Shown here: piece after piece, positions 1 through 5,717 of the stretch | Numbering within the stretch: the first letter of the stretch is position 1 | How the letters are laid out: every line of letters begins with the position of its first letter | Virus record (IMG/VR): IMGVR_UViG_3300035162_000985 | Location: 1-29,090 of that record | Direction: 5' to 3' (one strand) | Length of the DNA stretch: 29,090 bases | From: a virus | The notes under the pieces: model-generated | What the model was told of the DNA's origin: nothing | The model's input: only the letters and a program-made list of their open reading frames with translations | Database searches by the model: none | Program-made: the position numbers and the translations under genes

Positions 1-64
1 GGTTGGAAGTCTGCTGCTGTTGATTTAAGTGGAAACGGAGTACACAGTTTCTTTGGTTTAGAAT
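1..64. repeat. left copy of terminal direct repeat
   Basis: These 64 bases match the last 64 bases of the window (29027-29090) at every position except base 3 (T here, A at 29029). From base 4 on, 61 bases are identical. The repeat lies inside a gene that reads continuously from the right end into the left end, so it is an assembly overlap of a circular or circularly permuted molecule, or a short true terminal redundancy. The mismatch is silent (GGT versus GGA glycine). Confidence 0.93.
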
Positions 65-84
65 ATGACTCATACAAAATCTAA
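1..84 (+). CDS. C-terminal end of the gene that wraps from the right end
   Basis: This is the last 27 codons plus the TAA stop of a gene that begins at 28781. Joining base 29090 to base 65 keeps the frame open and adds only Tyr-Asp-Ser-Tyr-Lys-Ile before the stop, giving a protein of 109 residues. See the entry at 28781 for the protein. The next start codon overlaps this stop as TAATG, which is the usual gene junction in this genome. Confidence 0.85.
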   Translation, partial: GWKSAAVDLSGNGVHSFFGLEYDSYKI

Positions 85-182
85 TGGTTAGAGCATTAAG
101 ATATTTAGCCGACAAAATAGAAGCGTTCCAATTTTTCTGTATAGTTAAATGGAATCGCTTTTTAGAGAGTATTAAATTATGA
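84..182 (+). CDS. small hypothetical protein, 32 aa
   Basis: ATG overlaps the preceding stop (TAATG), and the TGA overlaps the next start (ATGA), so the frame is locked between two translationally coupled neighbours. The product begins MVRALRYLADKIEAF and is basic with a hydrophobic middle (FQFFCIV). I do not recognise it. It sits at the head of the lysis cassette, so a membrane or lysis accessory role is possible, but that rests on position only. Confidence 0.45.
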   Translation: MVRALRYLADKIEAFQFFCIVKWNRFLESIKL

Positions 183-352
183 GTATAGAAGATTTGAAAT
201 TAGCAACATTTAATGCCATATCATTTATGGTCAGCTTTACGCACGTAGAAAACAGCTTAAAAGTTATACTGTTGATTTTATCTATTGGTTATACAGCACA
301 AAAGATATACGAAACGCATAAAAAAAAGGACAGTAATGCGAAAGATAAATAA
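179..352 (+). CDS. small membrane protein, possible holin-like or lysis accessory, 57 aa
   Basis: The 57-residue product has one clear hydrophobic segment around residues 28-42 (LKVILLILSIGYTA) and a very basic C-terminus (THKKKDSNAKDK). That is the layout of single-helix phage membrane proteins with a cytoplasmic basic tail. It is coupled upstream by ATGA and overlaps the start of the amidase gene. Position directly before the endolysin suggests a holin, pinholin or spanin-type role. However, a better holin candidate lies at 919-1314, so this may be an antiholin or accessory protein. The function is inferred from topology and context only. Confidence 0.5.
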   Translation: MSIEDLKLATFNAISFMVSFTHVENSLKVILLILSIGYTAQKIYETHKKKDSNAKDK

Positions 353-767
353 AATAATAATCCACTGTACAGCTACTGCAGAGGGCAAAGATTATAGCGT
401 AGAAACTATAAGAGGTTGGCACTTAAAAAGAGGCTGGAGAGACATAGGCTATCATTTTTTAATACAAAGAGATGGAACGGTAGATGAGGGTAGACCGATT
501 GAGCAGTCTGGTGCGCATACTAAAGGGCATAACTGGGACAGTATTGGTATATCATACGTCGGTGGCGTAGAAGCTAAAAAGAAAGACGGTAAGTGGATTG
601 CTAAAGACACTCGGACAGACGAGCAAAAAGAGTCTTTATTGGACTTAATTTGCCAGCTACACGATACATACGGCGGCGTTGTTTATGGTCATCGAGATTT
701 CTCTTCAAAATCGTGTCCTTGTTTTGACGCTAAAAAAGAATACGAAAACATAAGCAACCGTTTCTAA
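336..767 (+). CDS. N-acetylmuramoyl-L-alanine amidase (T7 lysozyme type endolysin)
   Basis: An endolysin of the Amidase_2/PGRP fold that would cut the amide bond between MurNAc and L-Ala of peptidoglycan. Zinc ligands are visible as His10 (IIIHCTAT), His119 and Cys127 (GHRDFSSKSCP). Tyr39 and Lys125 occupy the places of the T7 lysozyme catalytic Tyr and Lys; the Lys-x-Cys spacing is the same. The length of 143 residues is typical. I place the start at 336 (MRKINKIIIHCTA), not at the upstream in-frame ATG at 285, because the family begins right before the first strand and the upstream gene reads through 285-352. There is no signal peptide, so export should depend on a holin. Confidence in the enzyme class is high. 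Confidence 0.93.
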   Translation: MRKINKIIIHCTATAEGKDYSVETIRGWHLKRGWRDIGYHFLIQRDGTVDEGRPIEQSGAHTKGHNWDSIGISYVGGVEAKKKDGKWIAKDTRTDEQKESLLDLICQLHDTYGGVVYGHRDFSSKSCPCFDAKKEYENISNRF

Positions 768-922
768 TGGCTTACGAGTTTAGAGTATTGTCTTTGTTTC
801 CTAGTGGTATGGTTATAGGTTGGCAGTTTTACGAGCGTAATATTGAATATAATTACCACGAGTTTGATTTGTATTTAATATTTATACACTTACAATTTCG
901 CTGGGCAAATACAGACGTATGA
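767..922 (+). CDS. small hypothetical protein, 51 aa
   Basis: Coupled to the amidase by TAATG and to the next gene by ATGA. The 51-residue product (MAYEFRVLSLFPSGMVIGWQ...) is rich in aromatic residues (Tyr, Phe, Trp) and has a hydrophobic stretch near residues 35-41 (LYLIFIH), too weakly hydrophobic for a confident membrane helix. I do not recognise a family. Its position inside the lysis cassette is the only hint of a role. Confidence 0.5.
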   Translation: MAYEFRVLSLFPSGMVIGWQFYERNIEYNYHEFDLYLIFIHLQFRWANTDV

Positions 923-1314
923 AAAAAATTTTAAATTGGTTTACAACAGGTGTAATTAGCGAACTAGGTAAGGTTATAGACAACTTATTTACTACTGACG
1001 AGGAACGAATACACGCTAAAAACAAAATACTTAAAGTACTTAAGGAGCAGCAGTTAGAATTACAGCGTTTACAGTCTGAGGTTATAATAGCAGAAGCTAA
1101 AGGCAACTGGCTACAACGCAGCTGGAGACCTATACTTATGCTAGCATTTGGCTTTATAGTTATTTATGTAAAATTTATAGCACCTTTATTTAGTCTGCCT
1201 ATACCGCCTTTAGAAGACGAGTTCTGGAATTTATTACAAATAGGCATAGGAGGCTATGTAATAGGGCGTACAGGCGAGAAAATGATTAAGGAGTATGCTA
1301 GTACCAAAAAGTAG
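919..1314 (+). CDS. holin, phage 3-TM holin family-like, 131 aa
   Basis: The protein has an amphipathic, charged N-terminal half (coiled-coil-like around residues 28-60). The motif GNWLQRSWRPILML follows at about residues 62-75, and the Trp-x-x-x-x-Trp-Arg-Pro signature is typical of the three-transmembrane phage holin family. Hydrophobic segments lie at about 71-92 and 103-118, and the tail is basic. Such proteins form the inner-membrane lesion that lets the endolysin reach the wall. It is two genes downstream of the amidase and is the last gene before a roughly 200-base non-coding region, so it probably ends the lysis cassette. The start ATG overlaps the upstream stop. Confidence 0.8.
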   Translation: MKKILNWFTTGVISELGKVIDNLFTTDEERIHAKNKILKVLKEQQLELQRLQSEVIIAEAKGNWLQRSWRPILMLAFGFIVIYVKFIAPLFSLPIPPLEDEFWNLLQIGIGGYVIGRTGEKMIKEYASTKK

Positions 1315-1318
1315 TTAC

Positions 1319-1334
1319 AGCCCATTAAAGGGCT
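1319..1334 (+). terminator. weak hairpin after the lysis genes, possible terminator
   Basis: AGCCC and GGGCT form a 5-base stem with a 6-base loop (ATTAAA) just after the holin stop. The T-tract behind it is short (TTTATAA), so termination would be weak. The end-of-operon position supports it; the structure alone does not. Confidence 0.3.
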
Positions 1335-1340
1335 TTATAA

Positions 1341-1440
1341 CGCTTATACTAGTATATGTATATAGTAGTCTAGTATATAGTAGTGTATATATAGTAGTAT
1401 AAGTATATACCAGTATACTAGTATATAGTAGTATAAAATA
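1341..1440. repeat. AT-rich direct repeats and palindromes, candidate origin or control region
   Basis: A roughly 100-base low-complexity block built from TAGTATATAGTAG-like units. CTAGTATATAGTAGT occurs identically at 1370-1384 and 1418-1432. The palindrome ATACTAGTAT occurs at 1346-1355 and 1415-1424. Further partial copies (GTATATAGTAGT, GTATATATAGTAG) lie between them. The rest of the gap up to the next start at 1511 is T-rich, with a short TTGC/GCAA hairpin and T-run near 1450-1470. The block separates the lysis genes from the early genes, a plausible place for an origin, iteron-type binding sites or early promoters. Confidence 0.6.
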
Positions 1441-1510
1441 TGTAAATTTTGCTTAACGGCAATTTTTTTTTATGTTTTTTTTTAAAAATAATTATAATTA
1501 CATTTACAGT

Positions 1511-1738
1511 ATGGAGCAGCAAGACACAATTTTAAAGATACTAGGATACAAAACCTGGTCAGACAAGCGTAAAATAGACGCCTTATTAGAGCTAGACGTA
1601 AATATGTATACTAACTTAGGTAGCGATAGCACTAAAAAAGAGAGAGCTAACGTAGCTAAAGAGAGTCGATTTATATACAGAGCTATAAAAAGCATAGACG
1701 AAAAACTAGGTAAAGACTTACTGCGCACCCAATGCTAA
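1511..1738 (+). CDS. hypothetical protein, 75 aa
   Basis: I place the start at the ATG at 1511 (MEQQDTILKILGYKTWSDK). The in-frame upstream ATG at 1472 would add a low-complexity Phe/Asn/Tyr stretch that comes from the AT-rich non-coding region. The product is charged and predicted mostly helical, with no motif I recognise. It overlaps the NinG-like gene by 7 bases and is the first gene of the early region, so it may be one of the first expressed. Function is unknown. Confidence 0.65.
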   Translation: MEQQDTILKILGYKTWSDKRKIDALLELDVNMYTNLGSDSTKKERANVAKESRFIYRAIKSIDEKLGKDLLRTQC

Positions 1739-2151
1739 AAAAGAAGTCTAAAAAACCAACCGTAACAGTCTTAAAGAAAAAACTAGACACTGTATTTAGT
1801 AGATATATAAGACTAAAGGACGCTAACCCAGCTGGCTATGTAGACTGCTATACGTGCGGCGTTACAAAGCTATGGGAAAAAGACGGTATGCAGGCAGGGC
1901 ATTTTATGTCTAGAAAACACACTATAACTCGCTGGGACGAACGCAATGTAAAACCACAGTGTTATACCTGTAACTGTCATTACTATGGCAAACAGTATCA
2001 GTTTGGGTTAAACTTAGATATTGAATATGGCGAAGGCACGTCTCAGGAGCTTTTAATAATTAGTAAACAGGCTCAAAAAAACAATGCAAACGACTTACAA
2101 GATTTAATAGATTTATACACGGATAAATTAGACCAGCTGCTTAAAAAGTAG
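1732..2151 (+). CDS. ninG: NinG/Rap-like recombination protein
   Basis: Matches the NinG family (lambda Rap, a structure-specific endonuclease acting on recombination intermediates). The protein has a basic N-terminus, then YIRLKDA near residue 25-31. A first Cys pair follows (Cys39, Cys42 in DCYTCG), then MQAGHFMSRKH (His57) and RWDERNVKPQCYTCNCHYYG with Cys77, Cys80 and Cys82. The Cys/His pattern implies a zinc-bound HNH-like core. The length of 139 residues is somewhat short but covers the family core. With the exonuclease at 6279 it suggests a phage recombination module. The start overlaps the preceding gene. Family assignment is secure; the activity is inferred from lambda. Confidence 0.88.
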   Translation: MLKKKSKKPTVTVLKKKLDTVFSRYIRLKDANPAGYVDCYTCGVTKLWEKDGMQAGHFMSRKHTITRWDERNVKPQCYTCNCHYYGKQYQFGLNLDIEYGEGTSQELLIISKQAQKNNANDLQDLIDLYTDKLDQLLKK

Positions 2152-2160
2152 TATATTTGC
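2152..2160 (+). promoter_or_regulatory. Bacteroidetes-type -7 promoter box for a candidate small RNA
   Basis: TATATTTGC directly follows the ninG stop and fits the Bacteroidetes TAnnTTTG element exactly. TTA at 2128-2130, 21 bases upstream, could serve as a degenerate TTG box. No reading frame follows before the terminator at 2205-2236. Confidence 0.5.
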
Positions 2161-2163
2161 TAT

Positions 2164-2236
2164 AGGCAAGGTAACCGCTTTGTCTAGTTATATCGTATGT
2201 AAAGGGCAGCTTCTAACTAGGCTGCCTTTTTTTTTT
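2164..2236 (+). ncRNA. candidate small RNA, about 70 nt, two hairpins
   Basis: The stretch between the TATATTTGC box and a strong intrinsic terminator holds no gene. Its first 22 bases (2164-2185) fold into a 9-pair hairpin with an AACC loop, including three G-U pairs. An unpaired linker then leads to the terminator stem GGCAGC/GCTGCC. A transcript starting about 5 bases after the box would begin at the hairpin, the layout of a short regulatory RNA. It could instead be only the 3' trailer of the upstream mRNA. I see no similarity to a known RNA family. Confidence 0.4.
2205..2236 (+). terminator. intrinsic terminator after ninG
   Basis: Stem GGCAGC (2205-2210) pairs with GCTGCC (2221-2226) around a 10-base loop and is followed by ten T (2227-2236). 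It closes the first early unit or the candidate small RNA. Confidence 0.88.
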
Positions 2237-2246
2237 GTGTTATTTT

Positions 2247-2280
2247 TAGGTAGTTATAAACATTTTTTTGTATATTGCAG
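2247..2280 (+). promoter_or_regulatory. early-class promoter block, copy 1
   Basis: A 33-base block (2248-2280) matches 5719-5751 at 29 positions. It contains TAGGT, then TTATAAACATTTTTTTG, then TATATTGCAG. The last part resembles the Bacteroidetes TAnnTTTG box. It lies between a terminator and the gene at 2304, so it probably drives the 2304-3342 unit. Confidence 0.65.
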
Positions 2281-2303
2281 CATAACTTTAAAACGATATA
2301 GCA

Positions 2304-2465
2304 ATGATTTACCTAAACGATTACGAGCGTGGCGGTGTGTGGATTAACAAAAACCATATACTTTTAGTAGCGCAGCAAATTAAAGACTGTAAAGTCTTAC
2401 TTACCGACGGCAGTGTGTTCTACACCCCAGAAACGCATACACAATTAATAGCTAGAATTACATAA
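2304..2465 (+). CDS. small hypothetical protein, 53 aa
   Basis: First gene after the early promoter block. The product begins MIYLNDYERGGVWINKNHIL and looks like a small beta-rich domain, with a predicted strand-turn-strand around LLTDGSVFYTP near residues 32-42. No family recognised. It precedes the putative single-strand-binding genes with only one short gene between, so it may belong to the replication unit. Context is the only evidence for a role. Confidence 0.6.
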   Translation: MIYLNDYERGGVWINKNHILLVAQQIKDCKVLLTDGSVFYTPETHTQLIARIT

Positions 2466-2466
2466 A

Positions 2467-2598
2467 ATGACTTATAGAGAAGACGTAATAAGGGCTACAA
2501 ACCCAGACACAGTAGATTTTTTAAACGCTAGGATTGAAGCCTTAGAGCGTAGAGTTGAATTTCTTGAGGCTAAGATAGAAGTAAATACTAATAATTAA
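2467..2598 (+). CDS. small hypothetical protein, 43 aa, helical
   Basis: Starts one base after the preceding stop. Residues 15-40 (VDFLNARIEALERRVEFLEA) have a heptad-like pattern with Leu/Ile/Val spacing, a short coiled coil that could dimerise. Only 43 residues and no known motif. Supported as a gene by tight spacing and by its open frame in a compact operon. Confidence 0.5.
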   Translation: MTYREDVIRATNPDTVDFLNARIEALERRVEFLEAKIEVNTNN

Positions 2599-2608
2599 TA
2601 TATATAAT

Positions 2609-3019
2609 ATGACAAAGACAGGTAAAATTAAAAGCGTAGATCCTAACGGACTATGGAATGGATTAACTAAGTATAAGGTCTCGTTTGCAGACGGCAACCA
2701 GTATACGTTTTTTGCTAAAGGCAATTTTAAGTTTGACATAGGCGAAACAATTACTTACGAGGTAACTAACGAAGAGTATAAGAACGCAAAGATACCGCAA
2801 GACCAATACAAAAAGGAAACGCCAGCAGCTAATACTGGAGCGCCTAACACTTTTGTAAACAGCCAGCCACCACCAAGTGGCTACATATCAAAAGACCATT
2901 TAATAGTTAGACAGACTTGTATAAAAGCAGCAGCCGAGTTTAACGCTGGTAGAAGCACAGCAGACGCAAACTCTGTAGTAGAAGACGCACAACTATTTTT
3001 TAACTTTATAACTCAATAA
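2609..3019 (+). CDS. putative OB-fold nucleic-acid-binding protein (SSB-like, N-terminal partner)
   Basis: Residues 1-60 (KIKSVDPNGLW...YKVSFADGNQYTFFAKG...FDIGETITYEV) have the alternating beta pattern and conserved Gly placement of an OB-like barrel. A Pro/Thr/Asn-rich linker follows (about 68-92). The C-terminal helix pair (DHLIVRQTCIKAAAEFNAG...EDAQLFFNFI) is of a kind found in phage DNA-binding proteins. It lies 2 bases before a gene whose product ends in the SSB-type tip DDLPF, and just upstream of the helicase unit. A role in binding single-stranded DNA during replication is likely but not proven. It lacks an SSB tip of its own (it ends NFITQ). Confidence 0.5.
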   Translation: MTKTGKIKSVDPNGLWNGLTKYKVSFADGNQYTFFAKGNFKFDIGETITYEVTNEEYKNAKIPQDQYKKETPAANTGAPNTFVNSQPPPSGYISKDHLIVRQTCIKAAAEFNAGRSTADANSVVEDAQLFFNFITQ

Positions 3020-3021
3020 CT

Positions 3022-3342
3022 ATGCAAAGTAAATACGAAAGTGAATTTGTAAACAGCTTCGTTGTAAAAGACGAGCCTAAGTATGACTGGATAGCTGCAA
3101 AGCTACATATAAAAGCCTCAGAGTTTTCAGACTTTATGAACAAGCACAAAGAACACATAGCAGAAAATAACGGATTCTTAAGCGTGGATATTCTAAGAGC
3201 GCAAAAAGACCCTAGTAAAATGTACGCTAAGTTTACTAAGATTAACAAACAGGCTATGAATGCGCCACAAACCAAAGTAGAAACCGCAGACTTTATGCCA
3301 GACAGAGAGCCAGCTAAAGTGCAGGACGACTTACCATTTTAA
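3022..3342 (+). CDS. SSB-tip-bearing replication protein (ends in DDLPF)
   Basis: The 106-residue product has a compact N-terminal domain (about 1-75: FVVKDEPKYDWIAAKLHIKA...NNGFLSVDILRAQ). A flexible segment follows, ending in Asp-Asp-Leu-Pro-Phe. Acidic-then-(L/I)PF is the C-terminal peptide by which bacterial SSB recruits partner proteins. The N-terminal part is not a standard OB domain that I can recognise. It follows the OB-like gene at 2609, so the pair may be a split single-strand-binding system, or this protein may compete for SSB partners. A terminator follows. The tip is seen directly; the role is inferred. Confidence 0.6.
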   Translation: MQSKYESEFVNSFVVKDEPKYDWIAAKLHIKASEFSDFMNKHKEHIAENNGFLSVDILRAQKDPSKMYAKFTKINKQAMNAPQTKVETADFMPDREPAKVQDDLPF

Positions 3343-3367
3343 TTTAGTTTAGTTTTTTTTTGGAAGG

Positions 3368-3395
3368 GGGTAGTAAAGCACTGCCCTTTTTTTTT
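3368..3395 (+). terminator. intrinsic terminator before the helicase gene
   Basis: GGGTAGT (3368-3374) pairs with ACTGCCC (3380-3386), with one G-U pair and a 5-base loop, followed by nine T. It separates the SSB-like unit from the helicase unit. Confidence 0.87.
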
Positions 3396-3418
3396 ATCTT
3401 TAATGCAAAATATACGAT

Positions 3419-4324
3419 ATGCTAATAGACTACAATAAACAAATAAAAACATTATCTAGTATTCGCAAGGGCGAGTTTAAGGAAGGGCTTAATCTAGATA
3501 TACCAGAAATAGATACATATTTCAGACATAAGAAAACTAGCTTTAATATAATACTAGGTCACGCCAACACAGGGAAGACGTCGCTAACTCTTTACATTAT
3601 GCTTTTATATAGCATACGACATAATCAAAAGTGGCTAATATTTAGTAGCGAAAACGAGCCGTACGAATTAATACAAAAGCTGCTAGAGTTTTTAATAGAA
3701 GAACCTATAAATAAAATTATACCTAGCGACTTTAATAATGGTTTAGACTTCCTCAAAAAACACTTTCAATTTATTGACAACAGCAAGCTGTACAACTACA
3801 GGGAGCTGCTAGAAGAGGCTCAGAGAATACGCATAACCTTTAAGTATGACGGCTTTTTAATAGACCCTTACAACTCATTATCTAAAGACAAAGAAATGCT
3901 AAAGGGGTTGGGTGTACACGAGTACGATTACGAAGCTACAACTGATATAAGATTGTTTTGTAAAAAAAACCAAGTAGCTGTATGGTTATGTACGCACGCT
4001 AGCACAGCAGCTATTAGAGAGGTTTACAGAGACGGCATATACCAAGGCTACCCAAAAGTGCCAGAGTCTAGTAGCATAGAGGGTGGAGGTAAGTTTGTCA
4101 ACCGTTGCGATCATTTCTTAGTAATGCACAGATTTATACAGCACCCAACCGAGTTTATGTTTTCGCAACTGCACGTTAAGAAAGTAAAAAGTATAAGCTC
4201 TGGCGGTAGGTGTACGCCTTTAGACGATCCGCTTATGTTAAAAGGAATTATAAACAATGTAGGTTATTCTATAAACAATGAAAGTTTAGTAAAAAAAGTC
4301 AAACTGTTAAATGCACCTTTTTAA
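3419..4324 (+). CDS. replicative DNA helicase, RecA-fold (DnaB/Twinkle-like ATPase domain)
   Basis: A single RecA-type ATPase domain. Walker A is GHANTGKT at residues 47-54. The strand with SSENEP at about 76-81 carries the conserved Glu. Walker B is YDGFLIDPYNS with Asp149. CTHAS has His193 in the place of the DnaB sensor. Residues 230-275 would carry the DNA-binding loops and the C-terminal strand. The length of 301 residues means no N-terminal primase or DnaB helical domain, so host primase must be used. Such proteins unwind DNA at the fork as hexamers. It sits between the SSB-like genes and the sigma-like gene. The ATPase class is clear; replicative helicase is the most likely reading, with a recombinase/KaiC-like ATPase as the alternative. 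Confidence 0.82.
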   Translation: MLIDYNKQIKTLSSIRKGEFKEGLNLDIPEIDTYFRHKKTSFNIILGHANTGKTSLTLYIMLLYSIRHNQKWLIFSSENEPYELIQKLLEFLIEEPINKIIPSDFNNGLDFLKKHFQFIDNSKLYNYRELLEEAQRIRITFKYDGFLIDPYNSLSKDKEMLKGLGVHEYDYEATTDIRLFCKKNQVAVWLCTHASTAAIREVYRDGIYQGYPKVPESSSIEGGGKFVNRCDHFLVMHRFIQHPTEFMFSQLHVKKVKSISSGGRCTPLDDPLMLKGIINNVGYSINNESLVKKVKLLNAPF

Positions 4325-4330
4325 TTTAAA

Positions 4331-4350
4331 GTAATTTTTGTAGCTTAATG
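4331..4350 (+). promoter_or_regulatory. possible early-class promoter before the sigma-like gene
   Basis: AATTTTTGTAGCTTAATG shares TTTTTGTAGCTT with the block at 5718-5751, directly before the ATG at 4353. The upstream TAGGT element is missing, so this is a weaker match. Confidence 0.35.
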
Positions 4351-4352
4351 CT

Positions 4353-4940
4353 ATGAAATGCGTATTGACAGAGGTTTATAAAAAGCACAATACTTGGCTA
4401 GACATAGTGACTAGCTTTAGTGTTAACAAAGACACCGCCGCAGACATAGTAAGTGAAATGTATATAAACGTACAGGGACACTTAGAAAGAGACATATCTA
4501 GCATACTTTACAACAACGACGAGGTTAACTATTATTTCATATATATAGTCTTAAGAAACCTTGTCTACGACTTAAAACGCAAAGAGAAAAACGTATCCTT
4601 TACTAATTTAGACGGACTTAGTCAAAATGAAGATCAGGACTATGTAGAGACGCCAGACTTGTATAGTAAAATAAAAGCTATAAACGACTGGTACGAAAAC
4701 GCAGAGTATTTAGAGATGCTAGAAAATGAAACAATGCTAGACAACTTTAGCTCTGATAAGATGCACTTGTATTATTTAAGACGTATATTTAAAGAGGTAT
4801 ACATAGACGGAAAAAAGTTAGCTAAGTTTAGCAGAGAGTCTAAGATAACTTATTGGAGCTTACGCAATACACTAAAGATTATAAAAAACCAAATAAAACA
4901 AGGCTATGAGAATAGGGACGTTACTAGAAACAATATTTAA
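4353..4940 (+). CDS. putative phage sigma factor-like protein
   Basis: The 195-residue protein has a sigma-region-2-like N-terminal half. DIVSEMYINVQGHL (about 31-44) is followed by an aromatic helix VNYYFIYIVLRNLVYDLKRKEK (about 64-83) ending in a basic patch, as in the -10-reading helix of sigma-70 family members. After an acidic linker, the C-terminus (LAKFSRESKITYWSLRNTLKIIKNQIK, about 157-183) reads as a helix-turn-helix like region 4. It lies in the early region, while the late genes share a non-host-like two-part promoter. I infer that it directs host RNA polymerase to those promoters. Sequence divergence is high, so another HTH transcription factor is possible. Confidence 0.55.
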   Translation: MKCVLTEVYKKHNTWLDIVTSFSVNKDTAADIVSEMYINVQGHLERDISSILYNNDEVNYYFIYIVLRNLVYDLKRKEKNVSFTNLDGLSQNEDQDYVETPDLYSKIKAINDWYENAEYLEMLENETMLDNFSSDKMHLYYLRRIFKEVYIDGKKLAKFSRESKITYWSLRNTLKIIKNQIKQGYENRDVTRNNI

Positions 4941-5061
4941 GTACACAGGCATACAGTGGTTGGTTAAGAAAATAGTAATTGATTTGCTAGGCTACGAAAG
5001 CTGCGGCTGCGAGGGTAGAAAAAAGAAGCTAGACGAAATTAGATTTAAACGCTATGACTAA
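4906..5061 (+). CDS. small Cys-motif protein (CGCxxRKxxLD), 51 aa
   Basis: Starts inside the end of the sigma-like gene and overlaps the next start. The product has an N-terminal helix (LLETIFKYTGIQWLVKKIV) followed by Tyr-Glu-Ser-Cys-Gly-Cys-Glu-Gly-Arg-Lys near residues 30-39. The Cys-Gly-Cys-x-x-Arg-x-x-x-Leu pattern recurs in small phage proteins encoded near replication genes. The next protein also carries a Cys-x-Cys motif, so the two may act together. Function is not known to me. Confidence 0.65.
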   Translation: MRIGTLLETIFKYTGIQWLVKKIVIDLLGYESCGCEGRKKKLDEIRFKRYD

Positions 5062-5251
5062 AGAAGACGTAAAATACTGGGAAACATTTAGAGCGAATAA
5101 GTCTGACAGGATATCTAAAAAAGAGTATCAAAAAATATGTGAGATGCACTCTAGACTAAAAAATCATTCCTACTTTGAACCCTGCACCTGTAACCCTAAG
5201 GGAGTCCAGCAGTTTATAAATGACTTAAATAATATTTATGACAATAGATAA
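5054..5251 (+). CDS. small hypothetical protein with C-x-C motif, 65 aa
   Basis: Overlaps both neighbours (8 bases upstream, 14 bases downstream). Helical N-terminus (VKYWETFRANKSDRISKKEYQ), then FEPCTCNPKGVQQFINDLNNIYDNR. The Cys-x-Cys-x-Pro followed by a helix ending in Ile-Tyr is a pattern I associate with companions of the CGC-type small protein. It may form a zinc site with the neighbouring product. No defined function. Confidence 0.65.
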   Translation: MTKEDVKYWETFRANKSDRISKKEYQKICEMHSRLKNHSYFEPCTCNPKGVQQFINDLNNIYDNR

Positions 5252-5705
5252 AGCCCACGAATACGAAAAGGCTATAATAAATATACTAAACTTTGATGGC
5301 TGGGATTTAAAATGGACTGGCGAGGGTAGCGAAAGCTGGGACGCAGTTGGATACACGCCAAAGAAAAAAAAGTGTGTACTAGAAATAAAGGTCAGAAATA
5401 AATACTATCCTACAAAACTACTAGAAAAATTAAAGTACGACAAGCTAATGGCTCTAGACAAAGAGATAGTAAAACTATATTACGTAGCAGACCCTCAAGG
5501 TAATTATCTATACTGGCTAAACGATTTAAATATGCCAGAGCTTGAAACTAAAGACGTAAGGAAAACAACCCTGTGGGCTAACGATAAAACGCCTAAACAA
5601 CTTTATATGCTTCCAGAAAGCAAAGCGTCAATCGTTACTAAAAACGCGCCAGAGCGTGCTGGTAAGAGAGTTTGGGACGAATACTTTAAACGTCACGAAA
5701 AATAA
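5238..5705 (+). CDS. putative PD-(D/E)XK fold nuclease
   Basis: The N-terminal helix (AHEYEKAIINILNFDGW) is followed by WDAVGYTPKKKKCVLEIKVR with Asp35, Glu49 and Lys51. This is the D-x(n)-E-x-K core of restriction-like and Holliday-resolvase-like nucleases. The remaining 100 residues contain basic and aromatic segments consistent with DNA binding (YYVADPQGNYLYWL, NAPERAGKRVWDEYF). The length of 155 residues fits a single-domain nuclease. A role in replication, recombination or host DNA breakdown fits the neighbourhood. The catalytic motif is visible; the substrate is unknown. Confidence 0.62.
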   Translation: MTIDKAHEYEKAIINILNFDGWDLKWTGEGSESWDAVGYTPKKKKCVLEIKVRNKYYPTKLLEKLKYDKLMALDKEIVKLYYVADPQGNYLYWLNDLNMPELETKDVRKTTLWANDKTPKQLYMLPESKASIVTKNAPERAGKRVWDEYFKRHEK

Positions 5706-5717
5706 TTTAAACATTTA

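Noticed and set aside
285-335. Upstream in-frame start extending the amidase to 160 residues
   Set aside because: The extension overlaps the coding end of the 179-352 gene, is strongly basic and does not belong to the T7 lysozyme-type fold. The ATG at 336 gives the expected N-terminus.
1341-1440. CRISPR array
   Set aside because: The repeats are short, irregularly spaced and AT-only, without unique spacers of constant length.
1472-1510. Upstream in-frame start for the 1511 gene
   Set aside because: It would translate a T/A-rich non-coding stretch into a Phe/Asn/Tyr low-complexity tail. The ATG at 1511 is the better start.
3404-3418. GCAAA before the helicase gene as another late promoter
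   Set aside because: It is followed at the wrong distance by ATATACGAT, not by TACGTTATAT; only the 5-base element matches, which is expected by chance in AT-rich DNA.
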